The notes under the pieces: generated by a model
Database searches by the model: none
Seen by the model: the letters and a program-made list of their open reading frames with translations, nothing else
Told to the model about the DNA's origin: nothing
Shown: positions 1 through 8,151 of the stretch, one piece after another
Layout of the letters: each line of letters starts with the position of its first letter
How positions within the stretch are numbered: the stretch's first letter is position 1
Source of the DNA: Mesostigma viride
Taxonomy: Eukaryota; Streptophyta; Mesostigmatophyceae; Mesostigmatales; Mesostigmataceae
NCBI GenBank assembly: GCA_009746045.1
Contig: RPFO01000154.1
Span: forward strand, 4,034,763 to 4,098,762
Length of the DNA: 64,000 nt
Direction: 5' to 3'
Position numbers and translations under genes: made by a program

Positions 1-90
1 CAGGCCGGAATCGAACTGGGGACCTCTCGCACCAACTTTTGCTGACTATAGGATGGACGTCTCCTGATCCTAAGGCATCGCCAACTGACA
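1..90 (-). repeat. tRNA-derived SINE-like fragment
   Basis: Read on the minus strand this ends in a Pol III B-box-like stretch (AGTTCGATTCC). Upstream is a block (gatgcctt..ggatcaggaga) shared with copies near 38.03-38.16 kb, 52.19-52.34 kb and 53.99-54.12 kb. The arms do not fold into a convincing tRNA, so I call it a dispersed tRNA-derived repeat and not a tRNA gene. It is cut by the window edge. Confidence 0.4.
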
Positions 91-574
91 CCTACAGTCA
101 TCCGCAAAAATTCTCCTTTCCGGGGAGTGATGCAAGCCTTTCGGATTTGGTACTACTAGATAAATCATTCGAGATCTGTGTGTGTAGGAGTACTACAGGT
201 CTGGGTATGCCCCTAAAGCCCCTCAGGCTCAGGGAGAGGCCTTCATATTCTCCCAAACCGGCGCCTCTGAATGAGTTTCAAGCCTGTCTGTGGCCACTGG
301 ACCATGGGGCAGCTGTACTGCACCCGCTATGCTTTTGCTATGTCGAAGCTTTGTTGCACCCACAGGGGATGCCGGGTCATTTCGACAGGTCCGATTGTGC
401 ACCCTGTGGCATGAGGGAAGGTGGCCGGGGTCTCTGCCCCCTACCCGCTGTGCACACTCAGGTGTGCACTTAGGTGCTCCGTGACTCCCAAACTGGAGCA
501 CATGTTTAATTAATTATTAAATTAATCCATCAATCCATCTCCGTGACTCCCCAACGGGAGCACGAGTTTAATCG
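91..574. other. Host flank left of the virus, no gene seen
   Basis: No ORF here looks like a protein. The segment carries two diverged copies of a motif containing 'gtgactccccaacgggag' followed by TTAAT-rich sequence. The same motif recurs near 30445 and, inverted, near 54150. It is therefore a dispersed host repeat, and the virus lies directly beside it. Confidence 0.5.
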
Positions 575-712
575 ATTAATTAATTAAGTAGCTTCCATCA
601 TCATTCCGTCATCATTCCGTCATCGCGACTAGGAGAAGTGCACCACCCTTATGCTGGCATCTGCCACCCCTATAGTGACCCTATAGTGACCGCGGCCTAG
701 GATGGGGTCTCA

Positions 713-743
713 CCCTAAGCCCTAAACCCTAAAACCCTGAACC
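713..743 (-). repeat. Telomere-like CCCTAAA tract in the left TIR
   Basis: Four imperfect units (CCCTAAG, CCCTAAA, CCCTAAAA, CCCTGAA) read as the C-rich strand of a TTTAGGG-type telomere. That repeat type is known from plants, many algae and some other protists. The tract is short and sits inside a viral TIR. Confidence 0.6.
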
Positions 744-859
744 ACTTGCAAAAACAGAAGTGCCCCCCTGCCACCACTGCTCACCAGGTTGTGACATTTA
801 GGCTGGCATCTGTCACCACCCCGGCAGTTGTGATGGTGTGTTGGGGGTGTGACAAGGAT

Positions 860-1122
860 GGCGAAAAATTGCACGTACTTACTCTTATATAAAGAACGCC
901 CAATTTTTCGCCACCCTGCCACCCCTTGGCGCGGGTCATAGGAGGTGTTTGTCAAGGTGTGAGAGTGATGGCGAAAAATTGCACGTACTTACTCTTAAGA
1001 AAAGAACGCCCAATTTTTCGCCACCTCCCCCCACTGGCCGGCGCTGAGGTGGCGTAGGTTGTTGGATGTGGCGAAAAATTGCACGTACTTACTCTTAAGA
1101 AAAGACCGCCCAATTTTTCGCC
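860..1122. repeat. Three stem-loop units in the left TIR
   Basis: There are three 53-bp units at 860-912, 970-1022 and 1070-1122. Each begins with GGCGAAAAATTG and ends with its exact reverse complement CAATTTTTCGCC, around a conserved interior with TACTTACTCTTA. Arms are identical in all copies while the DNA between units differs, which suggests the units are functional. Candidate roles are recombinase core sites, a replication origin or a helicase-binding site. The choice is inference. Confidence 0.85.
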
Positions 1123-1453
1123 ATGGCCTCGCAGGGTGAGGGAGCCGGCGAGGGCCGCGCGGCGGGGTGTGCAGAGTGTTATGGTGTATTACTCTCTGTA
1201 ACCTCTGGAAAATCAGACGACCTATGCAAGAATCCCATACGACCTGTGTCGATGCATGAGAGGAATTTACTCTGGATTTTAAACTTGCAATTAGAACTGC
1301 ATTTCGAGACGAATGAAAATTGTTTTCAGCACATATTGACGCGTTTTATACTGCATAAACGAATTCATTAAAATTTATATCACGTTCACATTCGTTATCA
1401 GCTCAACAAGAGCGAAATGGCAAGCTCGTTGCCGTCGTCAACAAGACGACACT

Positions 1454-2029
1454 CTACTCCTTGTCCTTGGAGTTTCCAGTCTGGCTCTTCACAACGTTCG
1501 AGCCGGTCTTCCTCTTGTCGCCAAGGCCGCGGGAGCTTGACACTTCCTCGCGGTTCCTCTTCCTGCCATGGGAAGTGGCGGTCTTTGCGTCCTCGAAACC
1601 CTTCTTTGCCTCCTCCCATGCCTTGTAGAGGGTAACGGGGGCAATGCCTGGCTGGCGCTTGGACTTTAAGAAGCCATCGACGAATTCGTCGACCATCTTA
1701 ACGCATCCGTCGGCTTGGTCGAGGCGAATCCACTCACATCGGTCCTCGACCTTCCTCGGCCTTGCCGCGTTCCTCTCGTAGACCCACTCGACGCAAATTT
1801 TGGGCGTCTTGCGGTCGACATCGTCATATCCGGCGTCGTGAATCTTGAGAACCTCGCAGGTAGGTCCGGTGCCTCCAACAGCACCAGGTGCCCCGGAAAT
1901 AATGGAGACCTGATGCGTCAGGTAGGAGAGCTGGTCCGATATCTTTGTCTGGCCGTCCTCGAGACTATCGAGGTATTTTCCAAGCGTGGCCAACGCCTTC
2001 TCGCAGGGCCCTGCGTTTCGGGAAGCCAT
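1454..2029 (-). CDS. PLV protein of unknown function (191 aa)
   Basis: I do not recognise the family. The first 45 residues are helical in character and could form a short coiled coil (LGKYLDSLEDGQTKISDQLSYL). The middle contains a Trp/Cys-rich stretch (KICVEWVYER, CEWIRLDQAD). The last 45 residues are strongly basic and Ser-rich, suggesting a nuclear-localisation or nucleic-acid-binding tail. It is the outermost left gene, at the end of the leftward virion-gene block and 285 bp inside the TIR edge. Its position suggests a virion or accessory protein. The start at MASRNAG is the first ATG of the open frame. Confidence 0.6.
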   Translation of the reverse strand: MASRNAGPCEKALATLGKYLDSLEDGQTKISDQLSYLTHQVSIISGAPGAVGGTGPTCEVLKIHDAGYDDVDRKTPKICVEWVYERNAARPRKVEDRCEWIRLDQADGCVKMVDEFVDGFLKSKRQPGIAPVTLYKAWEEAKKGFEDAKTATSHGRKRNREEVSSSRGLGDKRKTGSNVVKSQTGNSKDKE

Positions 2030-2178
2030 GGCTACCGGCAGAGGGCTTGCAACGTGAGATGCGTGACCTGCACGTGATTTTGCCTATTTGTGCACCGTGT
2101 GCAAAGGTCCGTTACGTCTGCTGGCACGGCCTGGACAGGGCGCGAAGGTGGCGAGACTTGCACAAGTGTCGAACTTGG

Positions 2179-2382
2179 CTAATTTTTGCAGTGATGCAAG
2201 TCCAGAGTGGCCTCTACCACGTGGCGAGTTCTGGGACGTGAATTTAGGTAAAAAGACTCGTAAGCGTGCGAGTAATCAACTGGGTCACTTGTCAAGCGCC
2301 TGAACGAAGATTCTAGAGTGTCCACGAGAGTGAATTTTCCGAAGCAACCACCCATATATAATTCATAGAAATTACTTGCCAT
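2179..2382 (-). CDS. Possible small PLV protein (67 aa)
   Basis: A 67-codon frame begins MASNFYELYMGG. Its ATG overlaps the stop of the 169-aa gene on the same strand, a coupling typical of compact viral genomes. It has no motif I recognise. It could equally be a chance frame in the gap between two genes, so confidence is low. Nothing else was seen between 2030 and 2371. Confidence 0.3.
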   Translation of the reverse strand: MASNFYELYMGGCFGKFTLVDTLESSFRRLTSDPVDYSHAYESFYLNSRPRTRHVVEATLDLHHCKN

Positions 2383-2881
2383 GACAATTGCACTTGTTGA
2401 ACCCGCGAATCTTTTCAAAACGTAGGATGCACAAAAAACCATTCGTCTGCAACGGGGGGAATTGAGTCTCGTTTCCGTCAAGTCTGTCAATGTACGACGC
2501 TCCTACCGTAATATGTCCTCCGTTTCTGAACAGGTGTGGGTTCTTTAAGTTAAAAAACGCGTGTTCGTTGATCATGGCGTAAGAAAAGATGTCCCCGTCT
2601 GATCCAGCATTGACAGTCTCTGTGCATAAAACAATGCAATCCTGTTGGTTATGCTCACCACCGGAGAAACTCGGGGAAACAAGCCCGACAATAGCATGGT
2701 CCTCATCAAAAGGTACTGCGTCAACGTAGGCATAATGCACACCACCACGCCATGTACTGTCAATGATGGGCGCCCTCGGGTCTGGTTTGATTCTAAATTG
2801 ACGTAACCCGGTGGTGGAGTCAATCACGTTTTCAGAGGCATTGGAATCAAGCACTATTTGATAATAGGTGGGGTATTCCAT
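2372..2881 (-). CDS. PLV putative virion protein (169 aa)
   Basis: A soluble protein with no signal peptide or membrane segment. The chain is rich in alternating hydrophobic residues, as in a beta-sandwich. Near the C-terminus it has GHITVGASYIDRLDG followed by GFLCILRFEKI, similar in style to the last strands of small jelly-roll capsid proteins. It lies next to the fibre gene in the leftward structural block, which supports a virion role such as a cement or vertex protein. That is inference. A short AT-rich leader with TATTAT precedes the ATG. Confidence 0.6.
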   Translation of the reverse strand: MEYPTYYQIVLDSNASENVIDSTTGLRQFRIKPDPRAPIIDSTWRGGVHYAYVDAVPFDEDHAIVGLVSPSFSGGEHNQQDCIVLCTETVNAGSDGDIFSYAMINEHAFFNLKNPHLFRNGGHITVGASYIDRLDGNETQFPPLQTNGFLCILRFEKIRGFNKCNCHGK

Positions 2882-2914
2882 TGCTTTATTACAAATTGGA
2901 AGAGATAATAGTTT

Positions 2915-4606
2915 CTACGCTGGGATGGTGGCGGGAGTGCCCCACTTGGCCACGAGGTACCCGCGGATCCGTTCAAGCTCCGCTGACGTTTTGGCGGTGT
3001 TGTAGATTAGGATCTCGCCAATCCACCCATCGAAGGCACGACTTGCGTTGCTCGATTCTCCTCCGATAGAGAGATTTCCTGAACCAGTCGTAGGGTCCGA
3101 TCCAATTCTATTATAACCAGCTCTTCCATCGAAGCGGGTGACAAACTCATTTGTGCTGCTGTTGCATGAAATCGCCATGACGTGTGGTACGTTGTCGAAG
3201 AATTCCGCCCTGGTGCACACGAGTTCGTATACATTATTGGGAGGGAAGATGGCAACGGCCTGTACATCTGGATGGTACACTACTACATAACTATTGTTAT
3301 TTGACGACCCAAGCATATACCCTCTGACACCCGTATACCCCCCTACTACTGGATACGTCGCAGTCGTTAGCTGTTTGGCGACTAGGAGGATGCTCGTGTT
3401 GGTCCCGATCGCCCCCCAAAAGGTGCTTGCGGACGTTAAGTAGCCCGCGCGCGAGTTGATAAAGCGAAGGGATTGTTTCGAGTTCAGTTCCGTCGTTGCC
3501 AACGTCGGACATTTGGCGGAAGTGTCCTGAGTCATGTGGTACCCGTTCGGCCCCTTGTCGTTCATCCGCATCACATTCCCGTTCGCTGCGCTATGGACGG
3601 CAGTCCCCGTCGTGTCGCTGAACACCGTGGCGCTGTCGGACGGATCGTACCACGCGAACAGTGCGGGGTCTGTTGCCGGGTTGTAATAGTACGTGAATGA
3701 CAGCGTGTTGGATGCTGTGTTTCCAAGCCCTGACGTTGCGCTCGTCACGGTGCCCGCGCCCACGCTTACCGTCGTCACAAAGTCCGACATGGTAGGGGTT
3801 ACATAAAATGTGTACGTGGCGCCACTTCCCAGCAAGTTGGACGCGGTTCCGTTGGTGACGGCGATGTCGCCCAATGCGAACCCGGTAACCGACGTGCTAA
3901 AGGTGGCCGTCACTGGGTAAATGGCACCCATTGGGGTTCCGGACGCAAGAGTCACCGTCGGATTTGCCGAGTATGTGAACGACAGCGCGTTAGAGGCCGC
4001 GTTGGCGTTCCCTGTCGATGCGTCCAGGACAGTGCCCGCGCCCACACTGATGAACGTGGCGGTGTTGGAGGTCGTGGGCGTCACCTGGAAGGAGTACGAC
4101 GCCCCGCTGCCGGTCAGGTTGGCGGCGGTCCCGTTGGTCACGGTGATATCGCCCAACGCGAACCCCGTCACCGACCTGCTGAACGTGGCTGTCACGTCCA
4201 CGGGCGATGAGGATGGCGTCAAGCCCGCGGTCGTCGCGAGGGTTACCGTTGGAGGTGGCGAATACGTGAAGACTAACGGAGTTGCTGCGGTGTTGCCGGT
4301 TCCTAGCACGCTGCTTGCTGCGTTCCCTCCAACAGTGACTGTTGTCAGTGAATAAGCTACAGCTGGAGTCACAGAGAATGTGTAAGAGGCGCCGCTACCC
4401 GTTAAACCAGATGCAGTACCATTTATGACAACGATATCACCCAAGGTGAACCCGGTGACTGTTTCGCTGAATGTTGCTGTCACTGTAATTGGTACCGCGC
4501 TAGGATACAGTCCATGTGTGGTTGTGAGCGTGGTTGACGGCGCTATCTTTACTGGTTTGCGCTTCTTGCGAATCAAAGCAGGACAAATACCATAATCAAA
4601 CGACAT
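2915..4606 (-). CDS. Fibre-like protein: three Ig-like repeats plus LamG-like head (563 aa)
   Basis: Residues about 22-115, 116-212 and 213-306 are three tandem repeats with the signature VTATFS..VTGF.LGDI.V.NGTA. That signature is typical of a bacterial-type Ig-like domain found in adhesins and phage tail fibres. Residues about 307-560 form a concanavalin/LamG-like domain (ALFAWYDPSDS near its start, AFDGWIGEILIYNT near its end) of the kind that binds sugars. The N-terminal 20 residues are basic and may anchor the fibre in the capsid. The layout (anchor, stalk repeats, lectin-like head) argues for receptor binding on the algal surface. The frame is intact. Repeats 2 and 3 are close to each other, pointing to internal duplication. 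The bacterial-like Ig repeats may have been acquired by transfer. Confidence 0.75.
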   Translation of the reverse strand: MSFDYGICPALIRKKRKPVKIAPSTTLTTTHGLYPSAVPITVTATFSETVTGFTLGDIVVINGTASGLTGSGASYTFSVTPAVAYSLTTVTVGGNAASSVLGTGNTAATPLVFTYSPPPTVTLATTAGLTPSSSPVDVTATFSRSVTGFALGDITVTNGTAANLTGSGASYSFQVTPTTSNTATFISVGAGTVLDASTGNANAASNALSFTYSANPTVTLASGTPMGAIYPVTATFSTSVTGFALGDIAVTNGTASNLLGSGATYTFYVTPTMSDFVTTVSVGAGTVTSATSGLGNTASNTLSFTYYYNPATDPALFAWYDPSDSATVFSDTTGTAVHSAANGNVMRMNDKGPNGYHMTQDTSAKCPTLATTELNSKQSLRFINSRAGYLTSASTFWGAIGTNTSILLVAKQLTTATYPVVGGYTGVRGYMLGSSNNNSYVVVYHPDVQAVAIFPPNNVYELVCTRAEFFDNVPHVMAISCNSSTNEFVTRFDGRAGYNRIGSDPTTGSGNLSIGGESSNASRAFDGWIGEILIYNTAKTSAELERIRGYLVAKWGTPATIPA

Positions 4607-4632
4607 GGAGCTAATATAATATCATTGTCACA

Positions 4633-4803
4633 CTATTTTTTAGAGTTTGGTAGCGGGTACTTGAAGGTGGGGAGAAGGGGCAATGCTCGTCTAGCTGGCA
4701 TTGTCATGGACAAACCAGAATCTGCCATTTCTGGAATGTCAAAGATCAACTTCAACCTGTTAAACGGATTAGCTGTGATGCTAGGGTCTCGAAAGTAGTC
4801 CAT
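4633..4803 (-). CDS. Small PLV protein (56 aa)
   Basis: An open frame starting MDYFRDPSITANPFNRLKL and ending in a Lys-Lys C-terminus fills the gap between the MCP and fibre genes on the same strand. It is too short for usual ORF cut-offs, but it has ordinary amino-acid composition. Directly upstream, in its own direction, is CTAAAAAATATATATG, a TATA-like box about 20 bp before the ATG. Tight placement inside the virion operon supports a real gene. The family and function are unknown. Confidence 0.55.
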   Translation of the reverse strand: MDYFRDPSITANPFNRLKLIFDIPEMADSGLSMTMPARRALPLLPTFKYPLPNSKK

Positions 4804-4831
4804 CGTTTGTCACTAGACACATATATATTTT

Positions 4832-6136
4832 TTAGAGGTACACGGCTGCCTGCCTGCCTGCAGCGATGTCCATCTTTGATTCGCATTCCGTGAAGATGTA
4901 GGAAATGCAGTCCGTTGCTCCCTTCTCGACTCGCAGCGTGACCACCGATGCCGTGCCACGAAGGTCAAGGCCGCTCATGTACTCTGGACCGGCACACGGC
5001 ATATTAAGGTGACACGCCATCGTGAAGTTGTTGTTTAGCCACGTGGTAGGAGTCATGCCCTCCGGACACAGGACAAACATTCCCTTGGTCACCGAACGCG
5101 GACAACAGATTGATCCACGCCTCCGTTGCGTTCGTACGGTATCCAGGCGCTAGGTTGGATCCGTTGATGTCGTATTGGTAGGAAGTCATACCATCCGCGA
5201 TGTGATTGAACATCGTATTGCCAGATGCGTTGGTCACGTCCGCGCCGGCAGCAACCTGAATCGCCAGGAGTTTGCTGGCGGACGCGGAAGACAGCGACGC
5301 CTTGATGGCATAGGGAGTGCGAGTCCCGAGCGACTGTTTGGTGGACTGCCACGTCCGCCACTTGAAGGAGAGAGTTCCACCCTCGGCAAGCCTTGACGAG
5401 AAAATCTGGCCCACGATATCCTCTTGGAACCTGTACGTGTCGATGCTAAAGTGGATGTTGCTCAGTTCGAAACCAACACCTGTCGCTGCTGCAACGGCCA
5501 CGACGCCACCACCACCAGCTGCCTGATCGACGCTAGGAAGCATCACCCCTCCGTCCATGAGTGTGATTCGGATCTCGATGGGGGGGAAGAGACTCAGATC
5601 CACGATCCGAGGCTCGCCGCTAAGGAATCCCAAAAAGTGGTCAATGACGCCGTCCACTGCGGTGTTCGCCTTCACGTTGTTTGTGAGAGCGCCAGCCACA
5701 TCAGCGGTGACGGTGTTGCTATTCTTCGACCAACCAGCGGGAGCCTGCGCGAGATTGTACTCGACACCGCCGTGCACCGAGAGCAGCGTATGGAACAGCT
5801 GGGAGTAGTCGTTGATGCTGTCGACAGTCTGCCCTCCTGCCAGTACCTCGAGGCGCCTGATGATGGAGACGTGTACGCGGGGAACTTTGCGAACCCCGCC
5901 GTGGTCGTGGGGGTCCCCGTGAAAAACATTGCGAAGGAGTGCAAGTCCACGAACCCGGACGTGGGGAGGCGGACCGCGACCACAGACCCTTGTTTGATGC
6001 CGTCGCTTGCTGAGAGGGTGCTGAGATGGACTCGTTGAGTCGTGTGCTGACCCAGCGCCTTCACGAGGTATTGCATGGACTTGGGGATAGCGCGCGAGTA
6101 CCAGGAATTGTCCGAAGCCATAGATTGTGTATACAT
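4832..6136 (-). CDS. Major capsid protein, double jelly-roll (two frameshifts)
   Basis: The MCP forms the hexameric capsomers of the icosahedral shell. The coding sequence is spread over three frames: 6136 to about 5875, about 5872 to 5090, and about 5085 to 4832. It would be about 434 codons, normal for PLV MCPs. After the first break the frame reads RRLEVLAGGQTVDSINDY, matching the 'i..iEV..nGq.id...Y' element seen in the N-terminal part of double-jelly-roll MCPs. The middle part has LFPPIEIRITL and a Gly/Val/Ala-rich loop. The C-terminal part has SGLDLRGTASVVTLRVEKG, again typical of these proteins. It stands between the penton/6152 genes and the fibre, as expected. Either ATG of MYTQSM could be the start. 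The breaks may be real or consensus errors. Confidence 0.75.
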
Positions 6137-6151
6137 TCGAATGAGATATTT

Positions 6152-6508
6152 TTACTGAAGAAGCTGGCCGAGTATGGGATTTTTTACCTTCGCTCCATCA
6201 ACCCGTCTTTCGAGGTTGGACAAGGCGCTCAGACCAGTGTTTGCGACCGAGTACGCTTTCCCGAGCAGCGTACTCTTCGCGATCATGTTGGATGGGATGT
6301 GTCCGAGCGCGGAATCGACAATGCCCGCCGCCTGTTTGGCAGCCCGCGCCCCGTCGCCAATTTTTGAGATGACTTCGCCAGCGACGTGCCCGGCTTTCTT
6401 GACAGCTGACACGATGGCCGCCCCGTCGCCGACCCTCTTGATAGCGTTGCCGGCAAACTCTCCCACGCGTCTAGCCACGTTTCCGATTGCTCCAAAATTA
6501 ACTTTCAT
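6152..6508 (-). CDS. Small Ala/Gly-rich basic PLV protein (118 aa)
   Basis: I start it at MKVNFGAIG because the upstream part of the open frame runs antisense-like through the penton 3' end. The chain is rich in Ala, Gly and Lys, with repeated amphipathic helices (RVGEFAGNAIKRVGDG, KAGHVAGEVISKIGDGARAAKQ). It ends in a polar tail. It overlaps the penton stop by 11 bp and precedes the MCP by 15 bp, so it belongs to the capsid block. The helices recall membrane-active or core-binding minor proteins of adenovirus/Polinton virions (pVI- or pX-like). That comparison is inference from composition and position. Confidence 0.6.
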   Translation of the reverse strand: MKVNFGAIGNVARRVGEFAGNAIKRVGDGAAIVSAVKKAGHVAGEVISKIGDGARAAKQAAGIVDSALGHIPSNMIAKSTLLGKAYSVANTGLSALSNLERRVDGAKVKNPILGQLLQ

Positions 6509-7360
6509 CGTCCTCGATAGTACTAGATGGCTGAGAAATAAATCTGGTTTGTGGCTGGACGGTCCTGTCAAGGGCCATATACTTCAAAACGCTCCCGATC
6601 TTCCTCGCCTCTATTCCCATCGCCTTCTGAGGGCTTATGCGGAAGGAGAGCTGAAGAGCCCAATCCGAGTAGACAGTTATAGGAGCGTCGTCCTCGTCGA
6701 GCAGTCGGATCGTGATGTTGCTGGGAGAGTCCTTGAGATGCTGCCACAAAGGGGTCGCTGCCTGCCAAACAATGGGTTCTAAGAACTGCGACATGTTGGG
6801 ACAGACGGCCAAAAGGCCTCCATATCCCGTGCCTGTCGACGATGATATCACGTTTCCTCGAACGATGTCGCTGTATACATACACCATTCTCAGTCTCCCA
6901 TTCGTTGCTGGCCGGTTGCTAGCGAGGACACCTGTGAAAGGATATGATCCTTCCATGAGCCCCAACACCCGGCCCGTGGGCTCATCCACCGCGACAGAGA
7001 ACTCGGTGGCATTTGTCACGGTAAAAGACTAGTCGCCCTGTTGTACGTGACCGAGAACCCAGGATCTACCGCCTTCAAAGCTTCCTCTATGTTTTTTCGG
7101 TTTTCGATAGTCGTGTACGAGCCGAGCGGCAAGGTCACCTTCGTAGGGGACTCGCTGCCAGACAAACGGACAGTGAAGTATCGGTTTCCTTCGCTGATGT
7201 GAGTCTGTTCAAACGGGATGGTCATGAGGGTAAGCCCGACGTCGTGATAATCGTCAAGGAGCCCCGCCGGGATGTCCCATACCGGATCCACTAGCGTCCC
7301 GCGAGTTCGGTTCTCCGTGCGAAGAGTGAGTGTCAGCGTTTCCTGGATGAACTCCTTCAT
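6498..7360 (-). CDS. Penton / minor capsid protein (one frameshift)
   Basis: The protein would form the fivefold vertices. It starts at MKEFIQETLTLTL (7360) and runs to about 7025, where a single-base shift in a T-rich stretch moves the frame to the second part (to 6498). Total length is about 287 codons. The family signature is clear: YFTVRL and a helix with NIEEALKAV in the first part. In the second part there is RMVYVYSDIV, then GGLLAVCP, then NITIRLLDEDDAPI and ALQLSFRI. This order (YxYSDIV, lL.v.P, I.I.L.d..g..i, L.fR) is characteristic of the single-jelly-roll minor capsid proteins of Polintons and PLVs. The MCP lies two genes downstream, the usual neighbourhood. Confidence 0.75.
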
Positions 7361-7598
7361 CGGCCACTTCTTCTGACAATAGCTCAGAAGTAATTTCGTT
7401 TGTCCCAAAAACCTTGACGACGCCCTCCTCAATTTTCGCCGATGCCCTTTTCATGGCGCGCTTGTCTTCCCTGTGAGTGGCTTCTTCTTACAGTAGAGCA
7501 TGGCTGCCTCAATGAACTCTCGCGGGACATTTTGGATGGAGGGTCATCCATTGAGAGATCTCGAGCATCTCGGCGTCAGTGAACAGCGGGCTGCTCAT
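7357..7598 (-). pseudogene. Small PLV gene broken by frameshifts
   Basis: Immediately after the zinc-finger stop an ATG at 7598 opens MSSPLFTDAEMLEISQWM. Protein-like sequence then continues in a second frame (PREFIEAAMLYCKKKP) and a third (KRAMKRASAKIEEGVVKVFGTNEITSELLSEEV) up to the penton start. Gene spacing on both sides is tight, so I read this as one gene of about 80 residues with two indels, ending at or near an ATGA overlap with the penton. I do not recognise the family. Lys-rich helices dominate. Confidence 0.45.
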
Positions 7599-7600
7599 GT

Positions 7601-8104
7601 TTACTCTTCTGTGAGATTTTTTTCAGCGCCTTCTTTTGGAATTCCCACGACCGTGTTGTGGACCCTCCTGAGATGCAGCAGGAGGTTTTTTTCGTTTGCG
7701 AACGTGCTCTTACACCCGGGTTGTGGGCATTTCCACCTCGCGCCTCCCACCTGGACTCGTTTCCCGACAGGTACACCCGCAGGCTCCGGGGGTGCCGCCA
7801 CTGCTTCATCGACGACAACCGGTTCGGGAGCCGGCGCGACAGGGGCCGGTTGGGCATACGCGGACAACGGGGGGTACGCGACCGGTCTAGAGTTCGCCAT
7901 CACTGACGCCATGAGAAGGGCATCCTTGAACCCTCGCGCCTCTGCGACCTTCCCTTTGTTCACCGCTCTTCGGACCGGCGCGCTGTGGATGACAATGGTG
8001 TTGGTCGATGAAGCGGTCACCTGCGACTGGGGTGCGACCTTACGCTTCGGTTTTCCCCTTTTACTTGAAGGACGGCGCCGTGCTGATTTCTGACGCCTTG
8101 CCAT
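7601..8104 (-). CDS. PLV C2H2 zinc-finger protein (167 aa)
   Basis: The first 25 residues are very basic (MARRQKSARRRPSSKRGKPKRK), like a nuclear-localisation or DNA-condensing tail. A Pro/Ala/Val-rich linker follows. Residues about 124-149 make one classical C2H2 finger: CPQPGC, twelve residues, then HLRRVH (C-x4-C-x12-H-x3-H). One finger plus a basic tail could bind the viral genome or regulate viral or host transcription. On the coding strand a TATAAAAATC box and a second TATATG lie within 40 bp upstream of the ATG. The gene is intact and lies between the 774-aa gene and the broken small gene. Confidence 0.7.
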   Translation of the reverse strand: MARRQKSARRRPSSKRGKPKRKVAPQSQVTASSTNTIVIHSAPVRRAVNKGKVAEARGFKDALLMASVMANSRPVAYPPLSAYAQPAPVAPAPEPVVVDEAVAAPPEPAGVPVGKRVQVGGARWKCPQPGCKSTFANEKNLLLHLRRVHNTVVGIPKEGAEKNLTEE

Positions 8105-8151
8105 TTCTGCATATAATCATAGATTTTTATAACGTCCAAGTGAGGGTCTTG

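Larger units (their letters stand above)
575..1168 (+). repeat. Left terminal inverted repeat of the PLV
   Basis: This block is the reverse complement of 17321-17912. Paired positions sum to 18487 over most of the length and to 18489 at the inner end, showing one 2-bp indel between the second and third internal palindromes. No other mismatch was noticed by eye. It contains a duplicated 'ctatagtgacc', a telomere-like tract and three stem-loop units. The outer edge lies in an ATTA run, so it is uncertain by several bases. Confidence 0.92.

Noticed and set aside
1-90. A functional tRNA gene on the minus strand
   Set aside because: The B-box is good, but the anticodon and acceptor stems do not pair, and similar degenerate copies occur elsewhere, so it is a tRNA-derived repeat.
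722-955. Identical 77-aa frames in the two TIRs (also 17532-17765)
   Set aside because: The frame runs through the telomere-like tract and a stem-loop unit. It is identical only because the TIRs are identical, and nothing in it looks like a protein.
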